This document shows, piece by piece, positions 43,378-51,862 of a stretch of DNA of 62,478 nucleotides. How positions within the stretch are numbered: the stretch's first letter is position 1; each line of letters opens with the position of its first letter. The notes beneath the pieces are model-generated. The model did not search any database, was not told the DNA's origin, and saw nothing but the letters and a program-made list of their open reading frames with translations. Position numbers and translations under genes: made by a program. Source of the stretch: Alcanivorax sp. DG881 (lineage in GTDB: Bacteria; Pseudomonadota; Gammaproteobacteria; Pseudomonadales; Alcanivoracaceae); NCBI RefSeq assembly GCF_000155615.1, contig NZ_DS989915.1, forward strand, positions 1,128,558-1,191,035. Reading direction: 5' to 3'.

Positions 43378-44731
43378 ACCTCGCTCAGTCAGGGGGATGC
43401 TCCTGATTCTGCTACTTCCGGCCGGTATTGGTCTGATGGCACTGGCTTGGATCATCCATGGGGCCTTGCTGGAGAGGATGACCATGGACTTAGTAGAACG
43501 CCGCTTGAAAGATGAGGTAGCTTTTCTGGAACACCAGATCCGCCAATCCGGTGGCCAGATTGATACACTCCAGACCGGCGACTATTTTCAGGAAGTGCTC
43601 CTCCACGCCTTCGCCATCGCCATCGCTTCTCCGTCTGGGCAGTCCATCTCACCGGAGACCTGGACTCCGATTCTGAGGCCGTTGCTCACCTCCGGGCAGG
43701 AGGGAGCCGTGAGAGCCAGGGATGCTGAGGTACCATCTGCGCCTTCCCAAATGCTTGGGTATCGCCGTGCCTTCACGGTCGACGGAAACCCCTTCGTGAT
43801 CATTGTTGCCGAGGATATGGAGGCGCTTCATCGGAGCCAGGCCAAACTCCATATCTGGACTGCCGTCGTCTCGGTTTTACTGGTCATTCTGATGATCGGG
43901 AGCATATGGCTGGGAATCACTCTGGCCCTGCGGTCAATAGCGGGCCTTCAGATGAACCTGAAAAAACTTCAGTCAGGCGAGCTCTCCCGTATTAACGCAG
44001 ACGGCCCGGAGGAGTTCCGGCCCCTCGTCCGGCAACTCAATCGACTGCTGGATTCACTGGATGACCGGCTGGAACGCTCCCGTGACGCACTTGCCAACCT
44101 TTCCCACAGCGTGAAAACCCCCATAGCGGCTGTCAGACAGATCCTGGAAGACACCAGTCGCCCGCTCGATGAGAAGCTGAGATGGGAAATGGCGGCGCGC
44201 CTCGACGACATAGATGCTCAGCTTGAGGCCGAAATGCGGCGAAGCCGGTTTGCGGGTCCACAGGTCGGCCAAAGTGTATGTCCGATCAAACAGGCCCGGG
44301 ATCTGCTGTGGATGCTTGGCCGCCTCTACCCCGATAAATCTTTTGAATTGTCAACGGATCTGCCTGAAAACCATCGCTGGCCTGTCGAGGAGCATGATCT
44401 GAACGAAATCCTTGGCAACTTGCTGGATAACGCAGGCAAATGGTCATCCCGCTGGGTGGAGCTCACGCTGAGTGAAGATCAAGAGCAGTTAAAAATTATC
44501 ATCAGCGACGACGGAGCGGGCGTATCAGAAACAGCCCACTCACAATTGGGCAAGCGAGGATTGAGGCTGGACGAGCAAACACCCGGTCATGGATTGGGGC
44601 TGGCTATTGTCCACGCAATAGTTGAGCGTTATCAGGGACAGGTTCATTACACGTCCAGTAAGGTAGGAGGCCTTACTGCAGTTGTTGTAATCCCTGGTTC
44701 TGATCGATTCGGCGACCGGTCAGACAACTGA
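43361..44731 (+). CDS. copS: CopS-type membrane sensor histidine kinase
   Basis: A 456-aa sensor kinase. TM1 spans ~13-35 and TM2 ~165-187, enclosing a periplasmic sensor of ~130 residues without an obvious Met/His cluster. A HAMP segment leads to the H box NLSHSVKTPIAAVRQ with phospho-acceptor His249, then the N box NEILGNLLDNAGKWS, DDGAGV and GHGLGLAIV of the ATPase domain. The H box has SHSVKTP rather than the common SHELRTP, as in PhoQ-like kinases. The ATG at 43361 overlaps copR by 17 bp. Confidence 0.9.
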   Translation: MPIAARPRSVRGMLLILLLPAGIGLMALAWIIHGALLERMTMDLVERRLKDEVAFLEHQIRQSGGQIDTLQTGDYFQEVLLHAFAIAIASPSGQSISPETWTPILRPLLTSGQEGAVRARDAEVPSAPSQMLGYRRAFTVDGNPFVIIVAEDMEALHRSQAKLHIWTAVVSVLLVILMIGSIWLGITLALRSIAGLQMNLKKLQSGELSRINADGPEEFRPLVRQLNRLLDSLDDRLERSRDALANLSHSVKTPIAAVRQILEDTSRPLDEKLRWEMAARLDDIDAQLEAEMRRSRFAGPQVGQSVCPIKQARDLLWMLGRLYPDKSFELSTDLPENHRWPVEEHDLNEILGNLLDNAGKWSSRWVELTLSEDQEQLKIIISDDGAGVSETAHSQLGKRGLRLDEQTPGHGLGLAIVHAIVERYQGQVHYTSSKVGGLTAVVVIPGSDRFGDRSDN

Positions 44732-44961
44732 CACCTTCACCCTCCATTCTCTATGCTTCAAGTCAAATTCATCAATAGTTGGGATGATGATTTGGAGTCT
44801 CGTCCAGCCTGTTCAATCTCGACCGCTCTATAATGAGCTTTCCCTGAAGGATACTGAATCTACACCCACTAACACTACTTGCTCTACTTGCAACCCAAAA
44901 CAGCAAACCGATGCTTTTGATCATGAATTTTATACCCCCCCCCCCTTTCACTGCATGCCAG

Positions 44962-44984
44962 AGCCCGCCTTGTGCGGGCTTTTT
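44962..44984 (+). terminator. Hairpin with T run before the radC remnant
   Basis: AGCCCGC and GCGGGCT pair around CTTGT, followed by a T run. An almost identical hairpin lies before the intact radC at 45638. An 11-C homopolymer ends 17 bp upstream (44935-44945). Confidence 0.7.
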
Positions 44985-45004
44985 CATGCCGTTTTGGAGT
45001 TTCT

Positions 45005-45100
45005 ATGGATATTCGAGCGAGCTGGGCCTGTACCACGTACAGGGCTACGTTAATCCTGAGGAGATTATCAGTACGGCGGCCACCATTTTGTATGGCTGAA
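45005..45100 (+). pseudogene. Truncated, frameshifted 5' copy of radC
   Basis: From 44946 to 45100 the sequence parallels 45613-45780 through hairpin, ribosome site, start codon and first codons of radC. The start codon here opens MDIRAS; a short deletion then shifts frame, and GLYHVQGYVNPEEIISTAATILYG appears in another frame and stops. The intact radC reads [23 protein letters not shown]. Only about 30 codons survive. It is a leftover of a partial duplication or recombination next to the zinc-ribbon gene. Confidence 0.82.
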
Positions 45101-45267
45101 AGGTGTCTAGCAAACCGGTGGCGATTCACACACCTGAACTGACTTCCCACTTAGTAATTTCATTTCTGTTACCTAGTCTACGTCTCGATTCCAGATTTTT
45201 TCACCTACATATCACCCCCATGAAGCCAGGAAGGAATGACCTTCCTGACCCATCGCATGGAGGTTTC

Positions 45268-45600
45268 ATGATCATTCAATGTCCCAGCTGCCAATCTATC
45301 CGGATAGCGGCACTCCACAACGGACGCAGAGTGTGCGGCTCTGTCGGCACAGCTGCAGGTGCCGCTAGTGGGGTAGCTGCAGCCACCAGTGGTGCCCGTG
45401 TGGGCATGACACTGGGCTATGTCGCGGGCCCTGGAGGATCTCTGCTCGGCGGCATCGCCGGAGCCGTGATTGGCGGTCTGATTGGAGGTGTTGCCGGCGG
45501 AGAGGCCGGTGCAGCTCTCGGTGACAAGCTAGACCAAACCTTTCTCGACAATCTGCAATGCCTGGATTGCGGCCACGCCTTTCGACTCGACACCGATTAA
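45268..45600 (+). CDS. Zinc-ribbon and glycine-zipper small protein
   Basis: A 110-aa protein with two separated Cys pairs, CPSCQS at the N-terminus and CLDCGH at the C-terminus, that could form one zinc ribbon. Between them lies a glycine-zipper stretch of ~65 residues ([40 protein letters not shown]) able to insert into or span a membrane. I do not recognise a characterised family. The start is ATG at 45268 with GGAGG 5 nt upstream. It lies between the radC remnant and intact radC, so it entered or was trapped during that duplication. Confidence 0.75.
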   Translation: MIIQCPSCQSIRIAALHNGRRVCGSVGTAAGAASGVAAATSGARVGMTLGYVAGPGGSLLGGIAGAVIGGLIGGVAGGEAGAALGDKLDQTFLDNLQCLDCGHAFRLDTD

Positions 45601-45637
45601 CCCGTATTTCGCATTTCCCCCTTTCACTGCATACCAG

Positions 45638-45661
45638 AGCCCGCCTTGTGCGGGCTTTTTT
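45638..45661 (+). terminator. Hairpin with T run in the radC leader
   Basis: AGCCCGC and GCGGGCT pair around CTTGT and are followed by a T run, 20 bp before the radC start. It may attenuate or process the transcript rather than end it. Confidence 0.65.
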
Positions 45662-45680
45662 ATGCCGCTTTGGAGTTTTT

Positions 45681-46175
45681 ATGGATATTCCCACTTTCGT
45701 AAAGAACGAGCAGGGCCTGTACCACGTACAGGGCTGCGTTAAATCCGAGGAGATTGTCAGTACCGCTGCCACCATCCTGCTGAATGAGCTGACCGGTCGG
45801 GAGGCGCTCACTGCGCCTACCGATGTTGCCCAGTTCCTGCAGATGGCCCTGGCCCAGGAGAAGAACGAAGTCTTCGCCGCTATCTTCCTCAACAACAAGC
45901 ACAAGGTGCTCAGTTTCGAGCCCTTGTTCAGCGGCACCATTGACGGCGCGGCGGTGTATCCCCGTGTGGTGGTACAGCAGGCTCTGGCCTGCAATGCCGC
46001 TGCCGTGATCTTCGCCCACAACCATCCCTCCGGGTGCTGTGAGCCCTCCCAGGCTGATCGCACCATCACTACTCGGCTCAAGGACGCTCTGGCCCTGATC
46101 GATGTGCGGGTCCTGGATCACTTCGTCGTGTCCCGTTCCGAGTGGGTCAGCCTGGCCGAGCGTGGCTGGCTCTGA
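45681..46175 (+). CDS. radC: RadC-like JAB-domain protein of the element
   Basis: A 164-aa RadC/UPF0758 protein with the JAMM metal motif HNHPSG then SQAD ([18 protein letters not shown]). The helix-hairpin-helix N-terminal part of chromosomal RadC is missing, as is usual for mobile-element copies. Function of RadC remains uncertain; a role in DNA repair or recombination during element transfer is often suggested. The ATG at 45681 follows TGGAG. It opens a plus-strand series with DUF932, a 166-aa protein, YqaJ and an RDF-like protein. Confidence 0.9.
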   Translation: MDIPTFVKNEQGLYHVQGCVKSEEIVSTAATILLNELTGREALTAPTDVAQFLQMALAQEKNEVFAAIFLNNKHKVLSFEPLFSGTIDGAAVYPRVVVQQALACNAAAVIFAHNHPSGCCEPSQADRTITTRLKDALALIDVRVLDHFVVSRSEWVSLAERGWL

Positions 46176-46237
46176 GCTTTTCCTCTTCTGCTTTTGCTCT
46201 ACCCCTGACTCAACCCCCTCTTCTCATTCGTTAAGCC

Positions 46238-46250
46238 GCCCGTTTCGGGC
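46238..46250 (+). promoter_or_regulatory. Leader hairpin before the DUF932 gene
   Basis: GCCCG-TTT-CGGGC, 25 bp before the start codon; one of several like it before genes of this module. Confidence 0.5.
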
Positions 46251-46275
46251 TCATTGCTATTTCTGGAGATTTACC

Positions 46276-47244
46276 ATGGCACATCTTGTCGAAAGCATGG
46301 CCTATGCAGGCCGCACCCCCTGGCACGGGTTGGGTAACCAGCTCGCCACCCAACAACCCCTCAATGTCTGGATGCGCGAAGCCGGCATGGACTGGGAGAT
46401 CCGTGAGACTCCTGTCCGCTTCATTAGTAGCGAGGCCGGGACTCTCGGGCAGATCTCATCCTTCCCGGATCAGAAGGTTCTGTTCCGCTCAGACAATCAG
46501 GCACCTCTGTCCGTAGTGAGCAACCGCTTCAAGGTGGTTCAGCCACGGCAGATCCTGGAGTTTTATCGGGATCTCACCGAGCGTTCTGGCTTTGAGCTGG
46601 AAACCGCTGGCGTCCTTAAAGGAGGCCGCAAGCTGTGGGCCCTTGCCCGCACCGGGCAAACAGGCTCCTTGGCAGGTAATGACCAGACCAACGGCTATGT
46701 GCTGCTGGCCACCGCCTGTGACGGCACTCTGGCTACCACTGCCCAGTTCACCAGCATCCGGGTGGTGTGCAATAACACATTGGCGGTAGCTCTCAATGGC
46801 GCCGGCCAAGCGGTGAAGGTCCGCCACAACACCACCTTCGATGCCCAGGCCGTCAAGAAACAGCTGGGTATCTCCGTCTCTGCCTGGGATGACTTCATGT
46901 ATCGCTTGAAAGCGCTGAGCGAACGACGGATCACCCGCAAGACCGCCGAGAAGGTCATGCGTTCGGTCTTCACCGATGTGAACTACTCATCGGGTGACAT
47001 GCTGGTGAAGCCCAACGAACAGGCCATGAAGAAGGCCATGTCCCTGTATGACGGGGCCGGTCGCGGCGCGGAGCTGCCGTCTGCCAAGAGCACGGCCTAC
47101 GGCCTGCTCAATGCCGTGACTGAGTTCGTGGACCACGAACGCCGCGCCCGCAGCACCGACAACCGGCTGGATTCCGCCTGGTTCGGCAAGGGTGCCCAGA
47201 TCAAGCAGCGGGCCCTGAGCCAGACCCTGGAACTGGTGTCCTGA
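46276..47244 (+). CDS. DUF932 (phage/plasmid TIGR03299-type) protein
   Basis: A 322-aa DUF932 protein. The N-terminus MAHLVESMAYAGRTPWHGLGNQL is characteristic, followed by PLSVVSNRFKVVQPRQILEFYRDL and VRHNTTFDAQAVKKQLG. The family is common on plasmids, phages and integrative elements next to recombination genes; its molecular function is not established. The ATG at 46276 has TGGAG upstream and the length matches the family. It sits between radC and the YqaJ exonuclease gene on the same strand, which suggests a part in recombination or in protecting the element after excision. Confidence 0.88.
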   Translation: MAHLVESMAYAGRTPWHGLGNQLATQQPLNVWMREAGMDWEIRETPVRFISSEAGTLGQISSFPDQKVLFRSDNQAPLSVVSNRFKVVQPRQILEFYRDLTERSGFELETAGVLKGGRKLWALARTGQTGSLAGNDQTNGYVLLATACDGTLATTAQFTSIRVVCNNTLAVALNGAGQAVKVRHNTTFDAQAVKKQLGISVSAWDDFMYRLKALSERRITRKTAEKVMRSVFTDVNYSSGDMLVKPNEQAMKKAMSLYDGAGRGAELPSAKSTAYGLLNAVTEFVDHERRARSTDNRLDSAWFGKGAQIKQRALSQTLELVS

Positions 47245-47277
47245 CTGATTCCCTACCCATTCTTTTCCCTCGGCTAA

Positions 47278-47310
47278 AGCCCGACCCGCTCTGTGCCGGT
47301 CGGACTTTTT
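47278..47310 (+). promoter_or_regulatory. Leader hairpin before the 166-aa gene
   Basis: AGCCCGACC pairs with GGTCGGACT (one mismatch) and is followed by a T run, 19 bp before the start codon. Confidence 0.5.
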
Positions 47311-47328
47311 ATTGTTTGGAGCCTGACC

Positions 47329-47829
47329 ATGACAGAACGTAATCCCGATAGCAGCGCGACACCCGAAGTCAGCCTCTCTGCGCCACCCCTCTCTCCCCAT
47401 CTGGCCGCCATCTGGGGCGCCTTTCTTCATGAAGGGGTGATGCTGAACAAAGAGCGGGGCACCCGGCTTCTGGAGATCTGGGGTAATGGCTGTATCGAAC
47501 TGATCAGCACCCTGTGTGACTTCATCCCCGATATCTGGAAACAGGTGCAACCCTATTGGTACGGCCCGCAAGGGTTTCCTGGGGTATTCGAGTACGAGGT
47601 GGTGTCCATTCTGGGCGAACAGCTGGGCACCTATCTGCTCGAGAATGATGGCAATTTGCCACCCAAGGACGAGATCCAGCAGATGATCACCGATCTGGTG
47701 GTCACCTTCTTCAGCCAAGGCGGCAGTCATGAGATCCCGTCGGATCAGACGCCCCAGACCCATCGGCTGATCAATCTTCATGATCGCTTTACCGAGCGGC
47801 TGATCCAACTGGAAGGAGGTCACTCATGA
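47329..47829 (+). CDS. Uncharacterised 166-aa acidic protein
   Basis: A 166-aa protein I cannot assign to a family. It has a low-complexity Ser/Pro N-terminus (SSATPEVSLSAPPLSPH), then a predicted helical body with many aromatic residues (IWGNGCIELISTLCDFIPDIW, VQPYWYGPQGFPGVFEYEV). There is no signal peptide or membrane helix. The ATG at 47329 has TGGAGCC upstream. Its last bases overlap the YqaJ start as ATGA, so it is translationally coupled to the exonuclease and may be a partner of it; this is inference. Confidence 0.8.
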   Translation: MTERNPDSSATPEVSLSAPPLSPHLAAIWGAFLHEGVMLNKERGTRLLEIWGNGCIELISTLCDFIPDIWKQVQPYWYGPQGFPGVFEYEVVSILGEQLGTYLLENDGNLPPKDEIQQMITDLVVTFFSQGGSHEIPSDQTPQTHRLINLHDRFTERLIQLEGGHS

Positions 47830-48833
47830 GCACGCCCCGCGCTATCAAACCCTCATCCCGTCCTGCCCTACGCCTGGTGTCCACCAAGGGCATGAACCGG
47901 GAACAGTGGCTCAAGGTCCGCAAGCAAGGTATCGGCGCCAGCGATGCCGCTGCGGCGGTGGGGCTCAACCCGTATCAGTCGCCCCTGGAGCTGTGGATGA
48001 TAAAGACCGGTCGGGATGGGCTGTTACCGGCCCCCGACCCGGACGACATCCATACCCCGCTGTACTGGGGCAATCTTCTTGAACCCAAGGTGGCCGAGGC
48101 CTATGCCAAGGCGACAGGCAACAAGGTGCGGCGAGTGAATGCCGTACTCCAGCACCCGGATGCGGACAAGTCCTGGATGCTGTCCAATCTGGATTACTCG
48201 GTAGTGGGCAATCCAGAGGTGCAGATCCTGGAGTGCAAAACCACTGGCCTTAATGGTGCCCGGCTCTGGGCCGATGGCGTACCGGAGTACATCCAGTGCC
48301 AGGTTCAGCATCAACTGGCCGTCACCGGCAAGCAGGCAGCGGACGTGGCGGTACTGATCTGCGGGCAGGAGTTACAGGTGCATCGCATCGAGCGGGATGA
48401 AGCCGTCATCAAGCAACTGATCGAGCTGGAGCTGGCTTTCTGGCACTTGGTAGAAACCGATACGCCACCCGACGCCGATGGCTCCGACTCCGCCGACCAG
48501 GCGCTGCGGGCACTCTATCCCCATGACGATGGCGAATCCCTGGATCTCATTGACGACACTGCTCTCAACGGCGACTTCAGCGAGATGCTGGATATCCGGG
48601 AGCGGCTAGCCCGTCTGGCGGAACGGGAAGCCCGGCTCAAGCAACGCATCCAGCAACGCATGGGGGATGCCGCTCGGGCTTACTTCATAGATGGCCAGGT
48701 GAGCTGGAAGCGCAGCAAGGACAGTATGGTGCTCGACACTGACGCCCTGCTCAAGACTCAGCCCGCGCTACTGCAGCAATTCCCCAAGCATCGGGCCGGC
48801 AGCCGCCGGTTCCTGGTGAAGCCCAGCGCCTGA
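47826..48833 (+). CDS. YqaJ-family recombinase exonuclease
   Basis: A 335-aa lambda-exonuclease-like (YqaJ) nuclease. Segments IGASDAAAAVGLNPYQSPLELW, YWGNLLEPKVAEAY and LSNLDYSVVG...ILECKTTG provide the PD-(D/E)XK active site, with Asp, Glu and Lys in place. QCQVQHQLAVTG is also conserved. Such enzymes resect double strands for single-strand annealing. No recognisable Bet/RecT annealase follows directly; the gene after it is the Cys-rich RDF/hydrolase-like protein. The C-terminal part is coiled (REARLKQRIQQRMG). The start is set by ATGA overlap with the preceding gene. Confidence 0.9.
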   Translation: MSTPRAIKPSSRPALRLVSTKGMNREQWLKVRKQGIGASDAAAAVGLNPYQSPLELWMIKTGRDGLLPAPDPDDIHTPLYWGNLLEPKVAEAYAKATGNKVRRVNAVLQHPDADKSWMLSNLDYSVVGNPEVQILECKTTGLNGARLWADGVPEYIQCQVQHQLAVTGKQAADVAVLICGQELQVHRIERDEAVIKQLIELELAFWHLVETDTPPDADGSDSADQALRALYPHDDGESLDLIDDTALNGDFSEMLDIRERLARLAEREARLKQRIQQRMGDAARAYFIDGQVSWKRSKDSMVLDTDALLKTQPALLQQFPKHRAGSRRFLVKPSA

Positions 48834-48880
48834 TCGTTCTCGCATCACCTCACTCAACACGCCACGCCTAACAGCATAAA

Positions 48881-48899
48881 CGCCGGGCCCTGCCCGGCG
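48881..48899 (+). promoter_or_regulatory. Leader hairpin before the Cys-rich protein gene
   Basis: CGCCGGGC-CCT-GCCCGGCG, a strong 8-bp GC stem 33 bp before the start codon. No T run follows. Confidence 0.5.
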
Positions 48900-48931
48900 G
48901 CTGTGCGGTTTCTTTATAACAGGAGATTCCC

Positions 48932-49813
48932 ATGATCAAAGGACTCGCGATTACGCCCCCCGTGATTGGCCGTATCAGTATTGGCCGCATGGTGGAAAAG
49001 AACGGCAAGCGTCTGCCGGAGAAAGACGACCAATTCACCATCACCACCCAGATCCAGACCCGGGAGGGCTGGCTACCGCATCCGCTAGATGAGGCCCTAC
49101 GCCAGGAGGGTCAGGGCAAGAAGCTACGCAGCATTCCCGTCACCCTGCCCTTCAATGATCCGGACCTGAACCTGCGGGCGGAGTACACCTTCTTCGAGCG
49201 CAAGAGTGGCCGCCCGCTGTGCAGTGGCGACGGTGAGAGCTGTCGACGCCGCACCGACCAGGGCCTAGAGCAGTTACCCTGCCCGTCACCCGACCTATGC
49301 GAATTCGGCGCCCACGATCTGTGCAAACCCTACGGGCGGCTGTACGTGCGGATCGGGGAAGAGGATGAACTGGGCTGCTTCGTGTTTCGGACCACCGGCT
49401 ACAACAGCATCCGCACCCTTACAGCCAGGTTGCGTTACTTCCATGCCATCTCTGGCGGCAACCTAGCCACCCTGCCCCTGGAATTGAAACTGCGCGGGAA
49501 GAGCACTACCCAGAGCCACCGGGCACCAATCTACTACGTGGATCTGACACTGCGCGCTGAGCAATCCATGGAGGACGCCGTCAGCTACGCTAGAGAAACG
49601 GCCAAGGCCAGGGAAAACCAAGGCATCAACCAAGCAGAGCTGGACAAGGTGGCCCATGCCGGCCTGCTCAACACTCAGTTCGAGTACTCGGAGGAGGAAG
49701 GGTTACAGGTCGTGGAGGAGTTCGTGCCGGAAGGGTCTGCCCCACCGGGCAATGCTCAACCGCAGTCGGCACAGGGACTCAGCCAGAAGCTGGCCGGAAA
49801 AAAGGCAGGCTAA
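48932..49813 (+). CDS. RDF-like or hydrolase/metal-binding phage-type protein
   Basis: A 293-aa protein of the group often labelled 'hydrolase or metal-binding' and related to gp3-like recombination directionality factors. A Cys cluster (CSGDGESC, LPCPSPDLCEF, DLCKPYG) is likely to bind zinc. The remainder (VFRTTGYNSIRTLTARLRYFHAISGG) fits the gp3-like core, and the tail is low complexity. It follows YqaJ at 98 bp with its own leader hairpin and AGGAG site. A role in recombination of the element is inferred from context. Its stop adjoins the stop of the opposing XRE gene. Confidence 0.78.
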   Translation: MIKGLAITPPVIGRISIGRMVEKNGKRLPEKDDQFTITTQIQTREGWLPHPLDEALRQEGQGKKLRSIPVTLPFNDPDLNLRAEYTFFERKSGRPLCSGDGESCRRRTDQGLEQLPCPSPDLCEFGAHDLCKPYGRLYVRIGEEDELGCFVFRTTGYNSIRTLTARLRYFHAISGGNLATLPLELKLRGKSTTQSHRAPIYYVDLTLRAEQSMEDAVSYARETAKARENQGINQAELDKVAHAGLLNTQFEYSEEEGLQVVEEFVPEGSAPPGNAQPQSAQGLSQKLAGKKAG

Positions 49814-50139
49814 TCAATCATAGCCAGCAGACCTTGGCGGCGCTTAACGGACAGGCGCCGGTAGCCCTTGAGCAGTTGGGCTTCGGCGTCATTGCGTACC
49901 TGGGCGTCATACTTGGAATTCAGCTCTGAGGCACCCTCGACCGGATCACCGCAGATCAGATGATCCAGCGATACACCGAGGACCGCCTTCAACTTCGGCA
50001 GTAAACGAAATCCGGGCGAATCACGGCCATTTTCCCAGGCGGATATCGTGGATTTGGTCACATGAAGCTCGTCGCCCAACTGCTCCTGGGTCAGACCCAA
50101 CGCCAACCGTGCCGCCTTCAGGCGCTCGGGAAAGCTCAT
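49810..50139 (-). CDS. XRE/Cro-family helix-turn-helix regulator
   Basis: A 109-aa repressor with an N-terminal helix-turn-helix LGLTQEQLGDELHVTKSTISAWENGR, followed by LLPKLKAVLGVSLDHLICG and a short C-terminal helix. It runs against the recombination genes (tail to tail) and is divergent from the GYF_2 gene across 250 bp. The ATG at 50139 has GGAG upstream; the frame is open ten codons further. It is a likely phage-type switch for the element. The intergenic region to 50389 shows no clear operator palindrome. Confidence 0.87.
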   Translation of the reverse strand: MSFPERLKAARLALGLTQEQLGDELHVTKSTISAWENGRDSPGFRLLPKLKAVLGVSLDHLICGDPVEGASELNSKYDAQVRNDAEAQLLKGYRRLSVKRRQGLLAMID

Positions 50140-50389
50140 CACGCCCACTCCATCAATCTGATAGAGCAACGCTACGGCACTGCCATACCTCTGTCGTACC
50201 GGAATACTTGACCCTCAAGGTATAGCATTGCAATACTTTGTGAGTCTTGAATTACATAACACTCAAACTGAGACACACCTTCCAAACCAGCGGACACAGC
50301 GCCTGGGGGAGACCGCTCTTCCCAGGCACAGCACTCGACCTGTGCTTGGCTAAAAACCATGGAAGGACAGCCACTACAAGGAATGAACA

Positions 50390-50950
50390 ATGGAAAACAG
50401 CACCACAGGGAACGAGATCTGGTTCTACGAACTCAACGGGGAAAGGAAGGGGGGCATCTCTGAAACCGATCTCATCACCCTGATCAGGAACGGCACACTG
50501 CGCCACGGATCATCCGTCTGGAAGAAGGGGTTCGCGGACTGGACCAGCATCGAAGACACCCAGCTTCGAGAGCACCTTGATGATACGACACCACCGCCGC
50601 TAACCGGCGCCAAAGTCAACAACACCGTTGTATGGATTCTGGCGTTTGCCCCACTGATCGGTCTCACCCTGGAATACTTTGTGGCCTACATGGTGCACAG
50701 CAGCGAGTACCGTGCCGAGCAAGCCGTTGCCAGCGGCCATTTCATTTTCATCACCCTCATACTCAACATCGCCCTGTCTTTCCTGGATGAAAAGAGACTC
50801 AAGAAAGCCGGCACTGATACCAGCACATTTGGTGGATGGGTGTGGCTGGTGCCCGTCTATCTCTACCAACGATCCCAAGCCCTGAAGCAGAATCTGGCGT
50901 ACTTCATCGTCTGGGTCGTCTGTTTCCTCTTAATTGTGGTTGGTGCTTAA
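50390..50950 (+). CDS. GYF_2 (DUF4339) membrane protein
   Basis: A 186-aa protein. Residues ~10-60 are a GYF_2/DUF4339 domain (IWFYELNGERKGGISETDLITLI, LRHGSSVWKKGFADWTSI), a fold thought to bind peptides or partner proteins. Four hydrophobic segments follow (VVWILAFAPLIGLTLEYFVAY, HFIFITLILNIALSF, WVWLVPVYLYQ, LAYFIVWVVCFLLIVVGA), so the GYF domain faces one side of the inner membrane. The start ATG at 50390 follows AAGGA. It is the first of three plus-strand genes with no known function in the element. Confidence 0.82.
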   Translation: MENSTTGNEIWFYELNGERKGGISETDLITLIRNGTLRHGSSVWKKGFADWTSIEDTQLREHLDDTTPPPLTGAKVNNTVVWILAFAPLIGLTLEYFVAYMVHSSEYRAEQAVASGHFIFITLILNIALSFLDEKRLKKAGTDTSTFGGWVWLVPVYLYQRSQALKQNLAYFIVWVVCFLLIVVGA

Positions 50951-50989
50951 GCCAATCACTTCATGGAACGATTTTAAAAGGGAACCATC

Positions 50990-51778
50990 ATGAAAAACCG
51001 CAAAGTAGCGCTAGCATGCATTTCTCTGGCAGCCCTATCCGGATGTTCTTCTGAAATAGACGTCATTCGGGAAGGGCGCCTTGAATTACTCCCCGAATAT
51101 ACGGTTGGCCAGGCGCTGGATAACCGTAAGCTTTGTGAGAGCACAGACTGGTCTGTCATTGAGGACGAACGGGGCCGAGATGTCGTTCGTTACACCTGTG
51201 ATTTCAAGGACATAGAAAAGAATTACAGGGATACAGCAAATGAAATGATCGATGCTGCAAAAAACGACAGCAGGCTGATCACATTGCAGGAAAGGTTAAA
51301 CGAACTCGAATCAGAAATAGCGAGAGAAAAACAACTATTAAAGAAAGCCCAAAATCATATCGATAACGGGAATTCTTGGACTGAAAGGAAAACAGAAAAC
51401 GGCTCCAGCTATACGGTTTGGCCTCGTGTGAAACAGCAATCAATAACCGATATAGAAAATCACGAAAGAGGAGTCCGGAGCATAAAAAACCAGATCTCGA
51501 TGATTGAAAAAGAAAACCAGGATTCCCTCTCTCTGGCTCAGGAGACTCTTGAGAAATACAAAGGAGCCAGGGCCTTTGAAACCATTGACTGGGTAGTAAT
51601 GGAGGACGGCAGTTTCATGGTCCTTTCCGGCAGCATGCATCACACCAACATATTCAAGGGCGTCATCGAGGAAACACCCCACGAAAATATACAGTCCGCC
51701 CTCTACCTTATCTACAACGAAAACTTCGACACGCTATTTGCTTATGAAGATGCGCTACAGCAGATAGCGGAGCTTTGA
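50990..51778 (+). CDS. Uncharacterised coiled-coil lipoprotein
   Basis: A 262-aa lipoprotein: signal peptide with lipobox LSGC (acylated Cys19) followed by SSEIDVIREGRL. Residues ~85-185 are a charged coiled coil (LITLQERLNELESEIAREKQLL, IKNQISMIEKENQDSLSLAQE). The C-terminal part (TIDWVVMEDGSFMVLSGSMHH) is globular. Codon use is more AT-rich than the recombination genes before it. It lies 39 bp after the GYF_2 gene, so the two are probably one transcript. No family was recognised; a Ser or Asp at +2 for membrane sorting is Ser, suggesting outer membrane placement. Confidence 0.82.
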   Translation: MKNRKVALACISLAALSGCSSEIDVIREGRLELLPEYTVGQALDNRKLCESTDWSVIEDERGRDVVRYTCDFKDIEKNYRDTANEMIDAAKNDSRLITLQERLNELESEIAREKQLLKKAQNHIDNGNSWTERKTENGSSYTVWPRVKQQSITDIENHERGVRSIKNQISMIEKENQDSLSLAQETLEKYKGARAFETIDWVVMEDGSFMVLSGSMHHTNIFKGVIEETPHENIQSALYLIYNENFDTLFAYEDALQQIAEL

Positions 51779-51810
51779 TCATACTTCAATAAAACCCAGT
51801 CGCTGACTTG

Positions 51811-51833
51811 AACGGGCGGCGAATCTGCCCGTT
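51811..51833 (+). promoter_or_regulatory. Leader hairpin before the 118-aa gene
   Basis: AACGGGC pairs with GCCCGTT around GGCGAATCT and is followed by TTAT. It lies 30 bp before the start codon and may end the lipoprotein transcript in part. Confidence 0.5.
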
Positions 51834-51862
51834 TTATCACCTCTTCCAAAAAGGACAACTCA

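Noticed and set aside
44935-44945. Phase-variable poly-C tract controlling a surface gene
   Set aside because: The tract is not inside or just upstream of an intact gene; the only adjacent frame is the decayed radC remnant.
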